Assembly (NCBI GenBank): GCA_019637175.1
Contig: JAHBWD010000012.1
Location: 62,001-126,000, forward strand
Source of the DNA: Labilithrix sp.
Lineage (GTDB): Bacteria > Myxococcota_A > Polyangia > Polyangiales > Polyangiaceae
Direction: 5' to 3'
Length of the DNA: 64,000 nucleotides
This document shows, in pieces, positions 24,349 to 33,600 of this stretch. Below the pieces are notes generated by a model. That model did not search any database. It saw nothing but the letters and a program-made list of their open reading frames with translations, and was not told the DNA's origin. The translations under genes were made by a program, and so were the position numbers. Position 1 is the first letter of the stretch; each line of letters starts with the position of its first letter.

Positions 24349-27300
24349 ATGCGCCGTCCTCACGCCGCCGCCTTCCTGCTCCTCCTCGCGGCCTGCGTGC
24401 CGCGGCATCGCGCGCCCGTCGCCGGCGCGCGCTTGTCGGTCGAAGCGGACGCGTTGCACGACGACGGTCCCTTTCGCGTCGCGTTCGCCGGCCCGAGGGG
24501 TGAAGACGCGAGCACGCGCGAGGTCACGATCGCGTTCAGCCGCCCCGTCGTCGCCGCGGGCTTGCTGGAAGGAGGGCTCGCGCCCGCGGCGGTGATCCGC
24601 GAGCACGACGGCAAGACCGTCGAGGGCGCGTGGCGCTGGTTCGGCGGACGCACGGCGATCTTCTGGCCGAAGGATCCGTTCGCCGACGCCACGAGCTATC
24701 GCGTCACGATGGATCGCGCGATCCGCGCGCTCGACGGCTCGACGCTCGCGGCCTTCGAGCCGTTCGGCTTCAGCACCACACGCCCCGCGCTCGTGCGCGC
24801 CGGCTATGCGTACGACGAAGACGAAGGCCGTCACGTCGTGACGCTCGACTTCAACCAGACCATGTCACCCGCTGCCGTGAAGGCGTCGATCCGCATCGAG
24901 GGCAAGCGTGGCGGGCGCGTCGAGCAGGTGAGCTTCTCCGTGCTCAGCGGCGAAGACGCCGAACAGCTGGAGCTCCGCGCCGATCCGGCGATCGCGAGCC
25001 TCGAGGGAGTCACGGTCGTCGCCGCGCCTTCGCTCACGAGCGACGAGGGCCCGCTCCCGAGCGGCCGCGAACGCCGCGTCGATCTCCCCGAGATCGGGCC
25101 GCTCCGCGCGCACATCGACTGCCTCCGCCGCGGGCAAGACGAGAGCGACCCGCCGCCGAAGGACGACGCGACGACGCCGCGATGCGAGCTCGACCGCGGG
25201 AGCGTCGAGCTCCGGTTCTCGAAGGGCGTCGACACGAAGGATCTCATTCGAAACCTCGTCCTCTCCGCGCCGAGGAAGCGAGACGACGATCTCTCGCGCA
25301 GCGAGTGGAAGCACACCGAGAGGGTCGATCTCTCGAGCTCGATGGACCTCGCGCCGGGCCGCAAGTACCGCGTCACGGTGAAGCGCGGCGTCCGCGCCGT
25401 CGACAAGGAGAAGCTCTCGCGCGATCTGATCGTCGACTTCGAAACGCTCGACTACGCGTCGACGATCGCGTGGCGCGACATCGGAAGGACGGCGGTGGTC
25501 GAGCGCGCGCGCGGCATCGTTCCGCTCCACCTCTGGACGATGAACGTCCCGTCGTTCGAGGCGATCCGCGCGCCGCTCGACGAAGCGCAGGTCTTCGATC
25601 TGCTGCTCCGCCCCAAAGCCTCCGCGTCTCGGGTGCGGGCGATGCCCGGCAGCACGAGCGAGCGCGTCGCGGTCGCCGGCCGCCGAAACGACGGCGCGCG
25701 CGCACGGTTCGATCTCGCGAGCGAGATGCGCGCGAAATCGCCGGCGAGCGCCTTCGCGGTCGCGACGAGCGCCGAAGGGGTCGACGACGACGTCCGCCTC
25801 CTCTCGGTGACCGATCTCGGCATCTCGTCGAAGTGGAGCCCGCACGGCGGCCTCGTCTGGGTCACGCGCCTCTCGACCGGCGCGCCCGTCGCGCGGGCGA
25901 AGGTCTCGCTTCGCCGCGCCTTCCGGCCCACGAGCGCGGAGGCCGCGGTCATGTCGAGCGAGGCCTATCCGGCGATCACCGACGATGACGGCATCGCGAG
26001 GATCCCCGCGCAGGCCGCGGCGGCGTTCCTCGAGCCCGATCGATCCGGCGCCGAGGCCATCCTCGTCGTCACCGAGGGCGACGATCGCGCGTACGCGCAC
26101 CTGCCACACCTCGACGCTGACCTCGCGCGCGCGGTCGGCACGATCTTCACCGATCGCCGGCTCTATCGCCCGGGCGAGAGCGTCATGGTGAAGGGCTACT
26201 TCCGCGCGCCGACGGGAGGCGGGCTCGTCACGCTCGCCGGCAGGCAGGCCTCGATCGAGGCGGTCGACGACGAGGATCGCGTCTTCGCCGCGCAGACGGT
26301 CACGCTCGACGCCTTCGGCGCCTTCGCCACCGAGATCCCCATCCCGCGCACGGCGCGCCTCGGCTTCGCGCTCGTGCACGCGCGCGTCGGCGCGCCCCTC
26401 GCGGGCGAGCTGCGGCGGCCCCACCGCCGCTGGGATCCGGGCACGGCGTACGCGCGCTTCACCGTCGACGAGCTGCGCGCGGTCGAGCTCCAAGTCGAGA
26501 CCGCGACGAACCATGCAGTATACACACATGGGGACACCGCGCAGCTCACGGTGCGCGGCAAATACCTCTTCGGCGCCCCGATGCGCGACGTGCCCGCCGA
26601 GATCCGCGTGACGCGCGCGCCCACCCGCTTCACGCCGCCTGGCTTCGAGCGCTTCGCGACCGACGACTACGTCCTCCGCCCCTCGCGCGCGTCCTCGCTC
26701 TCGCCCGTCGCGCTCCTCGACGCGCGCGTCGGCGCCGACGGCGCGATCACAGTGCCCGTCTCGCTCGCGCTCCCGCAGCAGAGCGGCCCCGAGCACGTCA
26801 CCTTCGAGGCGAGCATCGAAGACGTCTCCCGCGCGTTCGCCGCGGCCGACGAGACGTCGAGCCTCGTCCACCCCGGCGATCTCTATCTCGGCGTGCGCCT
26901 CGCCGAAGACGCCTCGCCCGTCGCCGGCAGGCCGATGCAAGTCGAGATCCTCGCAGGCGGCGTCGACGGCGCGAGGCGGTCGGGCGTCGACGTCCACGTC
27001 GATCTGCTCGAGGCGGACAAAGACGGCGAGCCGGTGCGGATCGCGCGCTGCGATCGTCGATCGACGGAGGCGATCGCGAGCTGCACGTTCACGCCTCCGC
27101 GCGCGGCCCTGTATTGGGTGCGCGCGAGCGCGGTCGATACCAAGGGTCGACCGGCGACCGCCGCGGTCTCGTTCCACGCGTACGTGCCCTCCATCGAGCC
27201 GCGGCCTGCGCCCGTTCTTTCGAAGCCGGCGCCGGCGCCGGTCGCCGTGGAGCCTCCGCTCACGTTCGAAGAGGCGTGCGCGCGATCGAAGACGCGAGAC

Positions 27301-30003
27301 TACGAGGCCCTCACCGTCGAGCGCGACGTGGTGGCGGTGGGCGACGTCGCGCGCGTGTGCATGCGCGGCGATCCGCGGACGCTGGTGACGCTCGAGCGCG
27401 AGGGCGTCCTCCGGCACGAGATCCGCAAGCTCGGCGACGCCGGCACGATCGTCTCCATCCCGATCACCCCGGAGCTGCATCCGAACTTCATCGTCGCGCT
27501 CCATGGCGTGCGCGGTCGCACGGCGCCGTTCGTCACGGCGCGCCCCGGCGATCGGGCGCGCGAGATCTCCGACTACGGCCGCCCGACGTCGTGGCGAACG
27601 AGCGCGATGATCCGCGTGACCGCGCCGGAGAAGAAGCTCCAGATCGCGATCGCCACGCCCGACGAGGCGCGCCCCGGCGCGGAGATCGAGGCGCGCGTTC
27701 GCGTGACCGACGGGCTCGGGAGGCCCACGTCGGCCCAGGTCACGCTCTGGGCGGTCGACGAGGGCGTCTTCCTGCTCGAGCCGTTCTCGGCGCCCGATCC
27801 GCTCGCGCTCTTCTCCGACGAGCGCGGCCGCGACGTCATCGACGGCGACACCCGCGACGAGCTGCTCTGGGAGAAGGTCGGCGCGCATCGCGTGAAGAGC
27901 CCGAGCCTCCGGCAGGGCGCGACCTCCGTCGGGCCGCGCGATCACATCGGCCGCTCGGTGTTCCGCCCCACGGCGTGGTTTCTCCCGAACGTCGTCACCC
28001 GCCCCGACGGGACGGCCGTCGTGAAGGCGAAGCTGCCCGACAACCTCACGACGTGGAGGGTCTTCGCCGTCGCCGCGACGACGGCCGACGCCTTCGGCTC
28101 TGCGGAGACCTCGTTCCGCACGAACAAACCGCTCATGGTGCGCCCGCAGCTGCCGCGCTTCATGCGCGTCGGCGATCACGTCGAGGCCACCGCGGTCGTC
28201 GACTCTCTCTCGAAGCAGCCCCTCCAGGTGAAGGTGCTGATGTCGGCCTCGGGCGCGCTCGCCGGCAACGGAGGCATGCTCGTCACGATCCCGCCGGAGG
28301 GTCACGTCCCCGTCCGCTTCGACGTCGACGCGCGCGCCGCGGGCAAGGGCGCGATCGTCTTCAGCGCCGCGGCGCAGAGCGCGAAGCTCCTCGACGAGGT
28401 CACCGTCGAGCAAGACGTCGCGATCCCCGCGACGCTCGAGACGGTCGTGGTGAGCGGCGAGACGCGCGCGCGCGCCGACGAGCCGCTCGGCGATCTCTCC
28501 CGCGCGCGCCGCGACGCGGGCGGCTTCGACTTCCGCCTCTCGACGAGCCCGCTCGTCGGTCTCGCCGAGAGCCTCGGCGGGCTGCTCGAGTATCCGTACG
28601 GCTGCACCGAGCAGCTCACGTCACGCCTCGTACCGCTCGTGCGCGCGCGCGCCCTCTCGCGCGAGCTCGGGGTGGCGCTGCCGCGCGACGTCGACGGCGC
28701 CGTGCGCTCCGCGCTCTCGAGCTTGCTCTCGCACCAGCGCGGCGACGGCGGCTTCGGCTTCTGGCCGCAGTCGCGCGCGAGCGAGCCTTGGCTCACGATC
28801 ATCGCGGTCGGGGCGCTCCACGCCGCGCGGCAGAGCGGCTACACGGTCCCCGAGACGTCGATCGCTCGTGCGCTCGGCTACCTCGAGGACGCGAAGCTCG
28901 CCGCGCTCGACGCCGGCGATCGCGCGCTCATGGAGGATCTCTTCGCCGACATGAACCGGCCGCGCGAGCGCGAGCTGCGCGCGCTCGCGGCGAACCCCGA
29001 CGCGCTGCCGCTCTTCGGCCGCGCCCTCGTCGCGCACGCGCTCGCGAAGGTGGATCGCGCGCTCGGCAAGCGCCTGCTCGACGGCGTCGCGAGCCGACTC
29101 CGCCTCACGGGCGCCACGGCGACATTGGGCGACGAGAGCGACGTCGTCTCGCGGAGACATCTCTCCTCCGACGCGCGCACCACCGCGATGGCGCTCCGCG
29201 CCTTCGTCGCGCTCGAGCCGGAGAGCCCGCTCGTCGCGAAGCTCGTGCGCGGCCTCCTCTCGATGCGTAAAGACGGCCGATGGCCGACGACGCAAGCGAG
29301 CGCGTGGGCGCTCGTCGCGCTCGACGCGGCGCGCTCGACCCAGCCGCAGCGCCCCGGCGCGAGCACGGCGCGCTTGAGCCTCGACGGCGCCGATCTCGCG
29401 CAGGTCTCCTTCAAGGGAGGCCTCGAGTCGATCCACGGCAGCGTCGCGATGGCGCGCCTGCAGAACGAGCGCGCGATCGGCGGCGCGCTGTCGTTCGTCA
29501 CCGATCGCGGCACGCTCTTCTACGAAGGCGCGCTGCGCTACGCCCGCCGCGAGCTTCCGTCGGCGCCGCTCGAGCACGGGATCCACGTGGCCAAGACGAT
29601 GCGCGTCCTCCAGCGGCGCGGCGAGCCCGTCGCCGCCAGCCGCTTTCGCGCGGGCGACTACGTCGAGGTCGATCTCGTCCTCGCGAGCCCGGTGCCGCGC
29701 GATCTCGTCGTGGTCGACGATCCGCTCCCGTCGGGCTTCGAAGCGGTCAACCAGAGCTACGCCAACGCGAATCGTCAGGCCTTCCGCCCCGACGCGAGCG
29801 GCGAGGTCACGCACCGCGAGCTCCGCGACGATCGCGTCGTCTCGTTCTTCGATCGGCTCCCCGCCGGCGTGCACCACACGAGCTACGTGCTGCGCGTGAT
29901 CTCACCGGGCCGGTTCGTGACGCCGCCGACCAAAGCAGAGTGCATGTACGCGCCCGACGTGTTCGGTCGAACGGCGGCGTCGACGATCGAAGCGCGCCCC
30001 TGA
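24349..30003 (+). CDS. Alpha-2-macroglobulin family lipoprotein
   Basis: An 1884-residue product from ATG 24349, chosen because it begins a lipoprotein signal (MRRPHAAAFLLLLAAC, Cys16); ATG 24262 would put 29 basic residues in front. The order follows bacterial A2M: N-terminal extra domain (VTIAFSRPVV, SYRVTMDRAIRALDG), several MG domains (FTDRRLYRPGESVMVKGYFR is the MG2-like signature), a central segment with VTLWAVDEGVFLLEPF and FRPTAWFLPNVVTRPDGT, and the thioester domain with YPYGCTEQLTSRLVPL, Cys1419 and Gln1422. The final part shows PVPRDLVVVDDPLPSGFEAVN. The thioester motif is complete, so it can trap proteases covalently. In enterobacteria the gene pairs with pbpC; no PBP1C is seen here. 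Confidence 0.95.
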   Translation: MRRPHAAAFLLLLAACVPRHRAPVAGARLSVEADALHDDGPFRVAFAGPRGEDASTREVTIAFSRPVVAAGLLEGGLAPAAVIREHDGKTVEGAWRWFGGRTAIFWPKDPFADATSYRVTMDRAIRALDGSTLAAFEPFGFSTTRPALVRAGYAYDEDEGRHVVTLDFNQTMSPAAVKASIRIEGKRGGRVEQVSFSVLSGEDAEQLELRADPAIASLEGVTVVAAPSLTSDEGPLPSGRERRVDLPEIGPLRAHIDCLRRGQDESDPPPKDDATTPRCELDRGSVELRFSKGVDTKDLIRNLVLSAPRKRDDDLSRSEWKHTERVDLSSSMDLAPGRKYRVTVKRGVRAVDKEKLSRDLIVDFETLDYASTIAWRDIGRTAVVERARGIVPLHLWTMNVPSFEAIRAPLDEAQVFDLLLRPKASASRVRAMPGSTSERVAVAGRRNDGARARFDLASEMRAKSPASAFAVATSAEGVDDDVRLLSVTDLGISSKWSPHGGLVWVTRLSTGAPVARAKVSLRRAFRPTSAEAAVMSSEAYPAITDDDGIARIPAQAAAAFLEPDRSGAEAILVVTEGDDRAYAHLPHLDADLARAVGTIFTDRRLYRPGESVMVKGYFRAPTGGGLVTLAGRQASIEAVDDEDRVFAAQTVTLDAFGAFATEIPIPRTARLGFALVHARVGAPLAGELRRPHRRWDPGTAYARFTVDELRAVELQVETATNHAVYTHGDTAQLTVRGKYLFGAPMRDVPAEIRVTRAPTRFTPPGFERFATDDYVLRPSRASSLSPVALLDARVGADGAITVPVSLALPQQSGPEHVTFEASIEDVSRAFAAADETSSLVHPGDLYLGVRLAEDASPVAGRPMQVEILAGGVDGARRSGVDVHVDLLEADKDGEPVRIARCDRRSTEAIASCTFTPPRAALYWVRASAVDTKGRPATAAVSFHAYVPSIEPRPAPVLSKPAPAPVAVEPPLTFEEACARSKTRDYEALTVERDVVAVGDVARVCMRGDPRTLVTLEREGVLRHEIRKLGDAGTIVSIPITPELHPNFIVALHGVRGRTAPFVTARPGDRAREISDYGRPTSWRTSAMIRVTAPEKKLQIAIATPDEARPGAEIEARVRVTDGLGRPTSAQVTLWAVDEGVFLLEPFSAPDPLALFSDERGRDVIDGDTRDELLWEKVGAHRVKSPSLRQGATSVGPRDHIGRSVFRPTAWFLPNVVTRPDGTAVVKAKLPDNLTTWRVFAVAATTADAFGSAETSFRTNKPLMVRPQLPRFMRVGDHVEATAVVDSLSKQPLQVKVLMSASGALAGNGGMLVTIPPEGHVPVRFDVDARAAGKGAIVFSAAAQSAKLLDEVTVEQDVAIPATLETVVVSGETRARADEPLGDLSRARRDAGGFDFRLSTSPLVGLAESLGGLLEYPYGCTEQLTSRLVPLVRARALSRELGVALPRDVDGAVRSALSSLLSHQRGDGGFGFWPQSRASEPWLTIIAVGALHAARQSGYTVPETSIARALGYLEDAKLAALDAGDRALMEDLFADMNRPRERELRALAANPDALPLFGRALVAHALAKVDRALGKRLLDGVASRLRLTGATATLGDESDVVSRRHLSSDARTTAMALRAFVALEPESPLVAKLVRGLLSMRKDGRWPTTQASAWALVALDAARSTQPQRPGASTARLSLDGADLAQVSFKGGLESIHGSVAMARLQNERAIGGALSFVTDRGTLFYEGALRYARRELPSAPLEHGIHVAKTMRVLQRRGEPVAASRFRAGDYVEVDLVLASPVPRDLVVVDDPLPSGFEAVNQSYANANRQAFRPDASGEVTHRELRDDRVVSFFDRLPAGVHHTSYVLRVISPGRFVTPPTKAECMYAPDVFGRTAASTIEARP

Positions 30004-30059
30004 AACGCGCGCCCGCCGTCCGTTGCACGGAGTCGGAGGTCGAGGTATCCCGATCCGAC

Positions 30060-30440
30060 ATGTCGATCGACAACGCCGTTCTCTGCGCCGCGGATCTAGG
30101 CGATCCCTCCGTGCACCTCGCGAGCGCCGCGCTCGTCGAAGCGTTCGAGCCCGATCCCGAGGGCGGGTGGTCGGGCGTGCTCGACGGCATCCGCATCTGG
30201 GCGGCCGACCGCAGCTCCCTCGACCAAGATCAGGCGAGCCGCTACGACGAGCTGCTCGGCGACACCGTTCGCGCGATCCTCTACATGAACGGCCGCGCCG
30301 GCAACTTCGACGGATGGGAGTCGGCCGAGCAGCTCGCCGAGGTCGTCGCCGCCGCCGCGCGGGGCGTCTACGTGTCGCTCGACGAAGAAGAGGTGCTCCT
30401 CTCGCCGGCGGCGCCGTCGGTCGCGCCCGTGAAGATCTGA
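30060..30440 (+). CDS. Small acidic protein, function unknown
   Basis: A 126-residue cytoplasmic protein from ATG 30060, 56 bases after the macroglobulin gene. It is acidic, with VHLASAALVEAFEPDPEGGW, GVLDGIRIWAADRSSLDQDQ, a helix DELLGDTVRAILYMNG and a second helix SAEQLAEVVAAAARGVYVSL. No domain is recognised. The compact strand-helix pattern suggests a small globular fold. Its stop codon ends one base before the stop codon of the convergent gene, so the two genes share no spacer. Confidence 0.75.
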   Translation: MSIDNAVLCAADLGDPSVHLASAALVEAFEPDPEGGWSGVLDGIRIWAADRSSLDQDQASRYDELLGDTVRAILYMNGRAGNFDGWESAEQLAEVVAAAARGVYVSLDEEEVLLSPAAPSVAPVKI

Positions 30441-30827
30441 TCACTCGGGCGAGATGTCGCCGAGGAGGAACACCTCGGCGGGCGCTCCGGCGTCGGGTGA
30501 CGCCTGCGGGGAGAGCGTGGCCGTGCCGGGGTCCTGATCGCCACCGGCGTCGGTGATCTCGGCGGTGCACGCGGCCGAGAGCGCGAAGACGACGGCTCCC
30601 GCCGCCATCGCGGCGGGCACGAGCGCGGATCGGCGCACGCGACCGCAGATGCGCCCGCTCGCGAGCATCGCCTGGACCTCGTCACTCGAGAGGCGGTCGA
30701 GGTTGTGAACGTGCTTGTTGCAGACACCGCAGAAGCGCGAGACGTCGTCGCCTTCCATCTCCTCCCAGCTCGCCGGGCAGGGCTTCGTGATGCGGAGGCG
30801 ATCGAAGAGGGGCAGCGCGCGCTTCAT
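30441..30827 (-). CDS. Small membrane-spanning protein with conserved Cys/Trp N-terminal motif
   Basis: A 128-residue product from ATG 30827 with AAGGGG just upstream. The N-terminal 50 residues form a motif I have seen in many myxobacterial proteins: ITKPCPASWEEMEGDDVSRF, then CGVCNKHVHNLDRLS and a helix DEVQAMLASG ending in ICGRV. The cysteines (C-x14-C-x2-C and one more) look like a small metal-binding cytoplasmic domain. A membrane segment follows (LVPAAMAAGAVVFALSAAC), then a short, disordered, Ala/Pro/Asp-rich tail outside. The role is unknown. The PilZ gene lies 38 bases upstream on the same strand. Confidence 0.82.
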   Translation of the reverse strand: MKRALPLFDRLRITKPCPASWEEMEGDDVSRFCGVCNKHVHNLDRLSSDEVQAMLASGRICGRVRRSALVPAAMAAGAVVFALSAACTAEITDAGGDQDPGTATLSPQASPDAGAPAEVFLLGDISPE

Positions 30828-30865
30828 GACCCCCTTGGACGCGCGAGACCGCCGAAAGTTTTGCG

Positions 30866-31222
30866 TCAGGAGACGGAAGCGAGGCAGTAGCTCGCGACGA
30901 GCGCCTGGCCGTCCTCCTCCACGGCCGAGAACTTCACGCCGAACATGAAGAGCCCGCGCCGGGTGGGGGCGCACCAGCAGATCGTGCCGCGCGCGCAGAC
31001 GATGTCGCCGTTCAAGAAGAAGACGAGCGAGACCTCGTCGCCGACGTTCTCGGCGCGCGCCGCCACGAGGCGCATTCCGCCGGGCGAGACGTCGGCGCCG
31101 ACGGCATCGACGAGGCGTCCTGCAACGGTGATCGTGACGGCCACGGCCAGCCGCGCGCGGTGAGCGCGCCGGCGATCGGCGACCTGCTGGACGACGGAGG
31201 GAAAGCTCAGCGAAGGCGTCAT
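30866..31222 (-). CDS. PilZ-domain protein (c-di-GMP receptor)
   Basis: A 118-residue protein from ATG 31222, with GGAAG upstream. It is a free-standing PilZ domain. The switch motif is DRRRAHRARLAV with Arg18 and Arg22 (RxxxR), and the second motif is GADVSPGGMRLVA with Asp44, Ser46 and Gly49 (DxSxxG). Strands VSLVFFLNGDIVCARGTICW and GLFMFGVKFS follow. Both c-di-GMP-binding motifs are complete, so it should bind the second messenger. PilZ proteins regulate motility and exopolysaccharide in myxobacteria. No cyclase of the GGDEF type lies nearby. Confidence 0.92.
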   Translation of the reverse strand: MTPSLSFPSVVQQVADRRRAHRARLAVAVTITVAGRLVDAVGADVSPGGMRLVAARAENVGDEVSLVFFLNGDIVCARGTICWCAPTRRGLFMFGVKFSAVEEDGQALVASYCLASVS

Positions 31223-31440
31223 GGTTGGATTCACTTCCAGCAAGACGTGCGCCGTGACGTCGATCCGCGACGTTGCGCGATCTTCGCGTGCTCGAGTGAC
31301 ACAACCCGTCGATCGGCCTCGAACCTTTTTTCCTCCCACGATGTCGGCGGCGCGCATACGCCGCCCGTCGCCGCGACTGATTTCAGTCGCTTGCGCGCGT
31401 GGTCGCGAAAAGGCACGGCGCCCTGAAAAACTTGCATCCT

Positions 31441-32655
31441 TCACCGATCGAAGGAGGCGACGCCGGCCGGGCACGGCACTGGAGCGGCCTCGCACGACAC
31501 CTGGCCGGAGAGATCGTTGCAGAAGCGGAAGCACCCGACGGCGGCGAACGACGGCTTCTCGGTGACGACGCCGACGGCCAGGATCTCTCCCGTGCGCGGC
31601 AGGCGCGGATTGAGCTCGTCCTCGTCGACGAAGAGCGGCAACGTGACTTCGGCGTCGAACCTCGCGAGGCCCATGCCGGCTTGCCCGGGCCGATCCCGCT
31701 CGACGACCGCGCCGCCGATGTGGAGCGGGCGACCGCCCTCGGTGCGTGACGCGGAGTACAGCGCGAGGGTCGCGCGGCCTTCGAAGAAGGGGAGCACGCC
31801 GGTGAACGTGAGGAGGTTGCCGAGATCGCCGATGCCGACGCGATCGAAGCGGATGCCCGGCGTGCTCTTCGTCCAGAGACGAACGGGGACGCCGCTCTCG
31901 AGGGGAATGCTCGTGCCCGGCGCCTTCGCCGGGACGACGACGAGCAGATCGTCGCCCTCGGCGACGTCGGCGCTCACGCGAAACGTCGCGCGCCCACCCG
32001 CCGAGCGAGCGCTCGCGACCTTGCGCCGCTCTCCGGGGGCGTACGGCGGAGGTGACGCCCAGAGCTCGATCTCCTCGTCGCCGAGCGCGCGGCTCAGCTC
32101 CACCGCGATCGTGCGGCCGGCGAGCGATCCGCTCACCGGCGCGACGACGGCGCCCTCGGCGCCCCGCGCGCTCGCCGCCGAGCTCGAGACGCGGATCGTG
32201 TTGGCCGCCTCGAAGCGGTGCGTCGCGACGGCGAGCAAGTGCACGCCCGTCCGTTCGAGGACGACGTCGAACGAGAGGCTCTTCGACGCGGTCGCGTAGC
32301 CCTCCGCGCGCACCGTCGCGCGCGCGCCTTCGTGGATCGGCGCGAGGACCGCGGCCTGCACCGGGTTCTCTCCCTCGAGATCGAAGTGGAGCGTGACCGG
32401 CTCCTCTCGGCTCGCGCGCACGAAGAAGGGATGAACGACGCGGACGTGGGGCTCGCGAGGGCTCGGCGCGGCGAGGTGATCTTCGATCACCTCACCGACG
32501 TGGAGGGTCTGCGCGATCGCCCACGACGCGACCGACGACTCCGTGATGACCTCGGCGTCGCTCGAGGCTTCTTGGCCGGGCTCGCCGCTCGAGCACGCCG
32601 AGAGAACGCACGAGCACGCGAGAGAGCACGCGAGAAAGAGAGCGAGACGCGACAT
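31441..32655 (-). CDS. Hypothetical lipoprotein, beta-rich
   Basis: A 404-residue product from ATG 32655, with GGAGG upstream. The signal MSRLALFLACSLACSCVLSAC contains four cysteines; the lipid Cys is probably residue 21, before SSGEPGQ. The rest is rich in strands: VTLHFDLEGENPVQAAVLAP, SLSFDVVLERTGVHLLAVAT, GRTIAVELSRALGDEEIELW, and RATLALYSASRTEGGRPLHI. The C-terminus has four cysteines (GCFRFCNDLSGQVSCEAAPVPC, two short disulfide pairs). Multiple Ig-like domains are likely. No family is recognised. A 218-base gap with an AT-rich part separates it from the PilZ gene. Confidence 0.82.
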   Translation of the reverse strand: MSRLALFLACSLACSCVLSACSSGEPGQEASSDAEVITESSVASWAIAQTLHVGEVIEDHLAAPSPREPHVRVVHPFFVRASREEPVTLHFDLEGENPVQAAVLAPIHEGARATVRAEGYATASKSLSFDVVLERTGVHLLAVATHRFEAANTIRVSSSAASARGAEGAVVAPVSGSLAGRTIAVELSRALGDEEIELWASPPPYAPGERRKVASARSAGGRATFRVSADVAEGDDLLVVVPAKAPGTSIPLESGVPVRLWTKSTPGIRFDRVGIGDLGNLLTFTGVLPFFEGRATLALYSASRTEGGRPLHIGGAVVERDRPGQAGMGLARFDAEVTLPLFVDEDELNPRLPRTGEILAVGVVTEKPSFAAVGCFRFCNDLSGQVSCEAAPVPCPAGVASFDR

Positions 32656-32794
32656 GGGTGGACCTCCGGCGCGTTCACGTCGCACGCCGCGTGCCACCAG
32701 CGCGACCGCGCTTTTTTCGAAGGATCGTCGCGCCGGGGGGTGGCCCGGCCAGATCGAGGCCTGGCCCGGGCCAGGAGCGCTCGAAGCGCTCGCG

Positions 32795-33559
32795 TCAGCG
32801 GCGCTTGCGACCCATCACCTTCACGGGGATCGAGATGAGGCCGCTGCCCGACTTCGGCGGCGAGAATTTCGCCTTCATGAGGACGCCGGCGGCGCAGGCG
32901 CGCACCGGCGCCGGCAACGCCTCGGCGCTCGTCGCCAGGGCGCACTCGACGCGGCCGTCGCGGCCGACGCGGCCACCGACGTAGATCACACGCAGCTTGT
33001 CGCTCTCCGGCATGTCCTGCACGCAGTCGTCGAGCGACCTGAGCAGCCCCTGGACCATCGACATCGGAGCGTCGACGCCGTGGGTGTCGATCGTGTCGAT
33101 CGCGGGTCCCGTCGGCGGCGGCGCCGCGCGCGTCATCGCGCCGTCGCGGACGGCGATGGTGAGCTCGTAGCTCCACGGCTCGGCCGCCCGATACCTCTCG
33201 CGCGCGAGGCGATCGCCCATGCAGTCTTCGACGCTTTGGCTGAGGCCCGTGTCGTCGGCGGGGATCACGCACGCGACCTTTCCCCCCTCGTCGATCGACG
33301 CGTGAAACGTGACCTTGCCGTTGGTCATCGCCGGGATCGCCTTGCGCCCTTGCTCGTAGCACGCCGTCAGATCCGATCGCAGCGCGTCGAAGATGGCCTC
33401 GGGTCCTGGCGGCGGCGCCGTCGACGCCAGCGGAGGCGCCGCCGCCGGCGACGCGTTCACCGACGTGGGCGCCGCCGGCACCGCGGGCGCGGGGCCCGGC
33501 AGGCTCGCCTCACCGCATCCGACGACGACAAGAAGCACGATCGAAGCTCTCGCGCGCAC
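32795..33559 (-). CDS. Lipoprotein with two AgmX/PglI-type C-terminal domains
   Basis: A 254-residue product from GTG 33559. The signal MRARASIVLLVVVGC gives Cys15. An Ala/Pro linker covers about 20-52. Two copies of a roughly 90-residue domain follow. Copy 1 has LRSDLTACYEQGRKAIPAMT, GKVTFHASIDEGGKVACV and SVEDCMGDRLARERY. Copy 2 has LLRSLDDCVQDMPESDKLRV, GRVGRDGRVECALATS and PVRACAAGVLMKAKFS. Each has the L..C..... GKV.....I...G.V..C pattern of the AgmX/PglI C-terminal family, linked to gliding motility proteins and TonB-like energy transducers in myxobacteria. It may be a periplasmic partner in such a machine. Confidence 0.85.
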   Translation of the reverse strand: MRARASIVLLVVVGCGEASLPGPAPAVPAAPTSVNASPAAAPPLASTAPPPGPEAIFDALRSDLTACYEQGRKAIPAMTNGKVTFHASIDEGGKVACVIPADDTGLSQSVEDCMGDRLARERYRAAEPWSYELTIAVRDGAMTRAAPPPTGPAIDTIDTHGVDAPMSMVQGLLRSLDDCVQDMPESDKLRVIYVGGRVGRDGRVECALATSAEALPAPVRACAAGVLMKAKFSPPKSGSGLISIPVKVMGRKRR

Positions 33560-33600
33560 CTCTCACCACGTATCCGATCCGCACGAAGACGGGAACCCGT

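Noticed and set aside
24865..28413. 1182-codon open frame on the minus strand within the macroglobulin gene
   Set aside because: It lies opposite a gene with clear domains and an intact thioester, has no domain of its own and is dominated by Arg, Ala, Asp and Val.
31280..31340. Run of T (TTTTTT) near 31325 as a terminator
   Set aside because: No GC-rich stem precedes it on either strand, and it lies upstream of the PilZ start on the minus strand.
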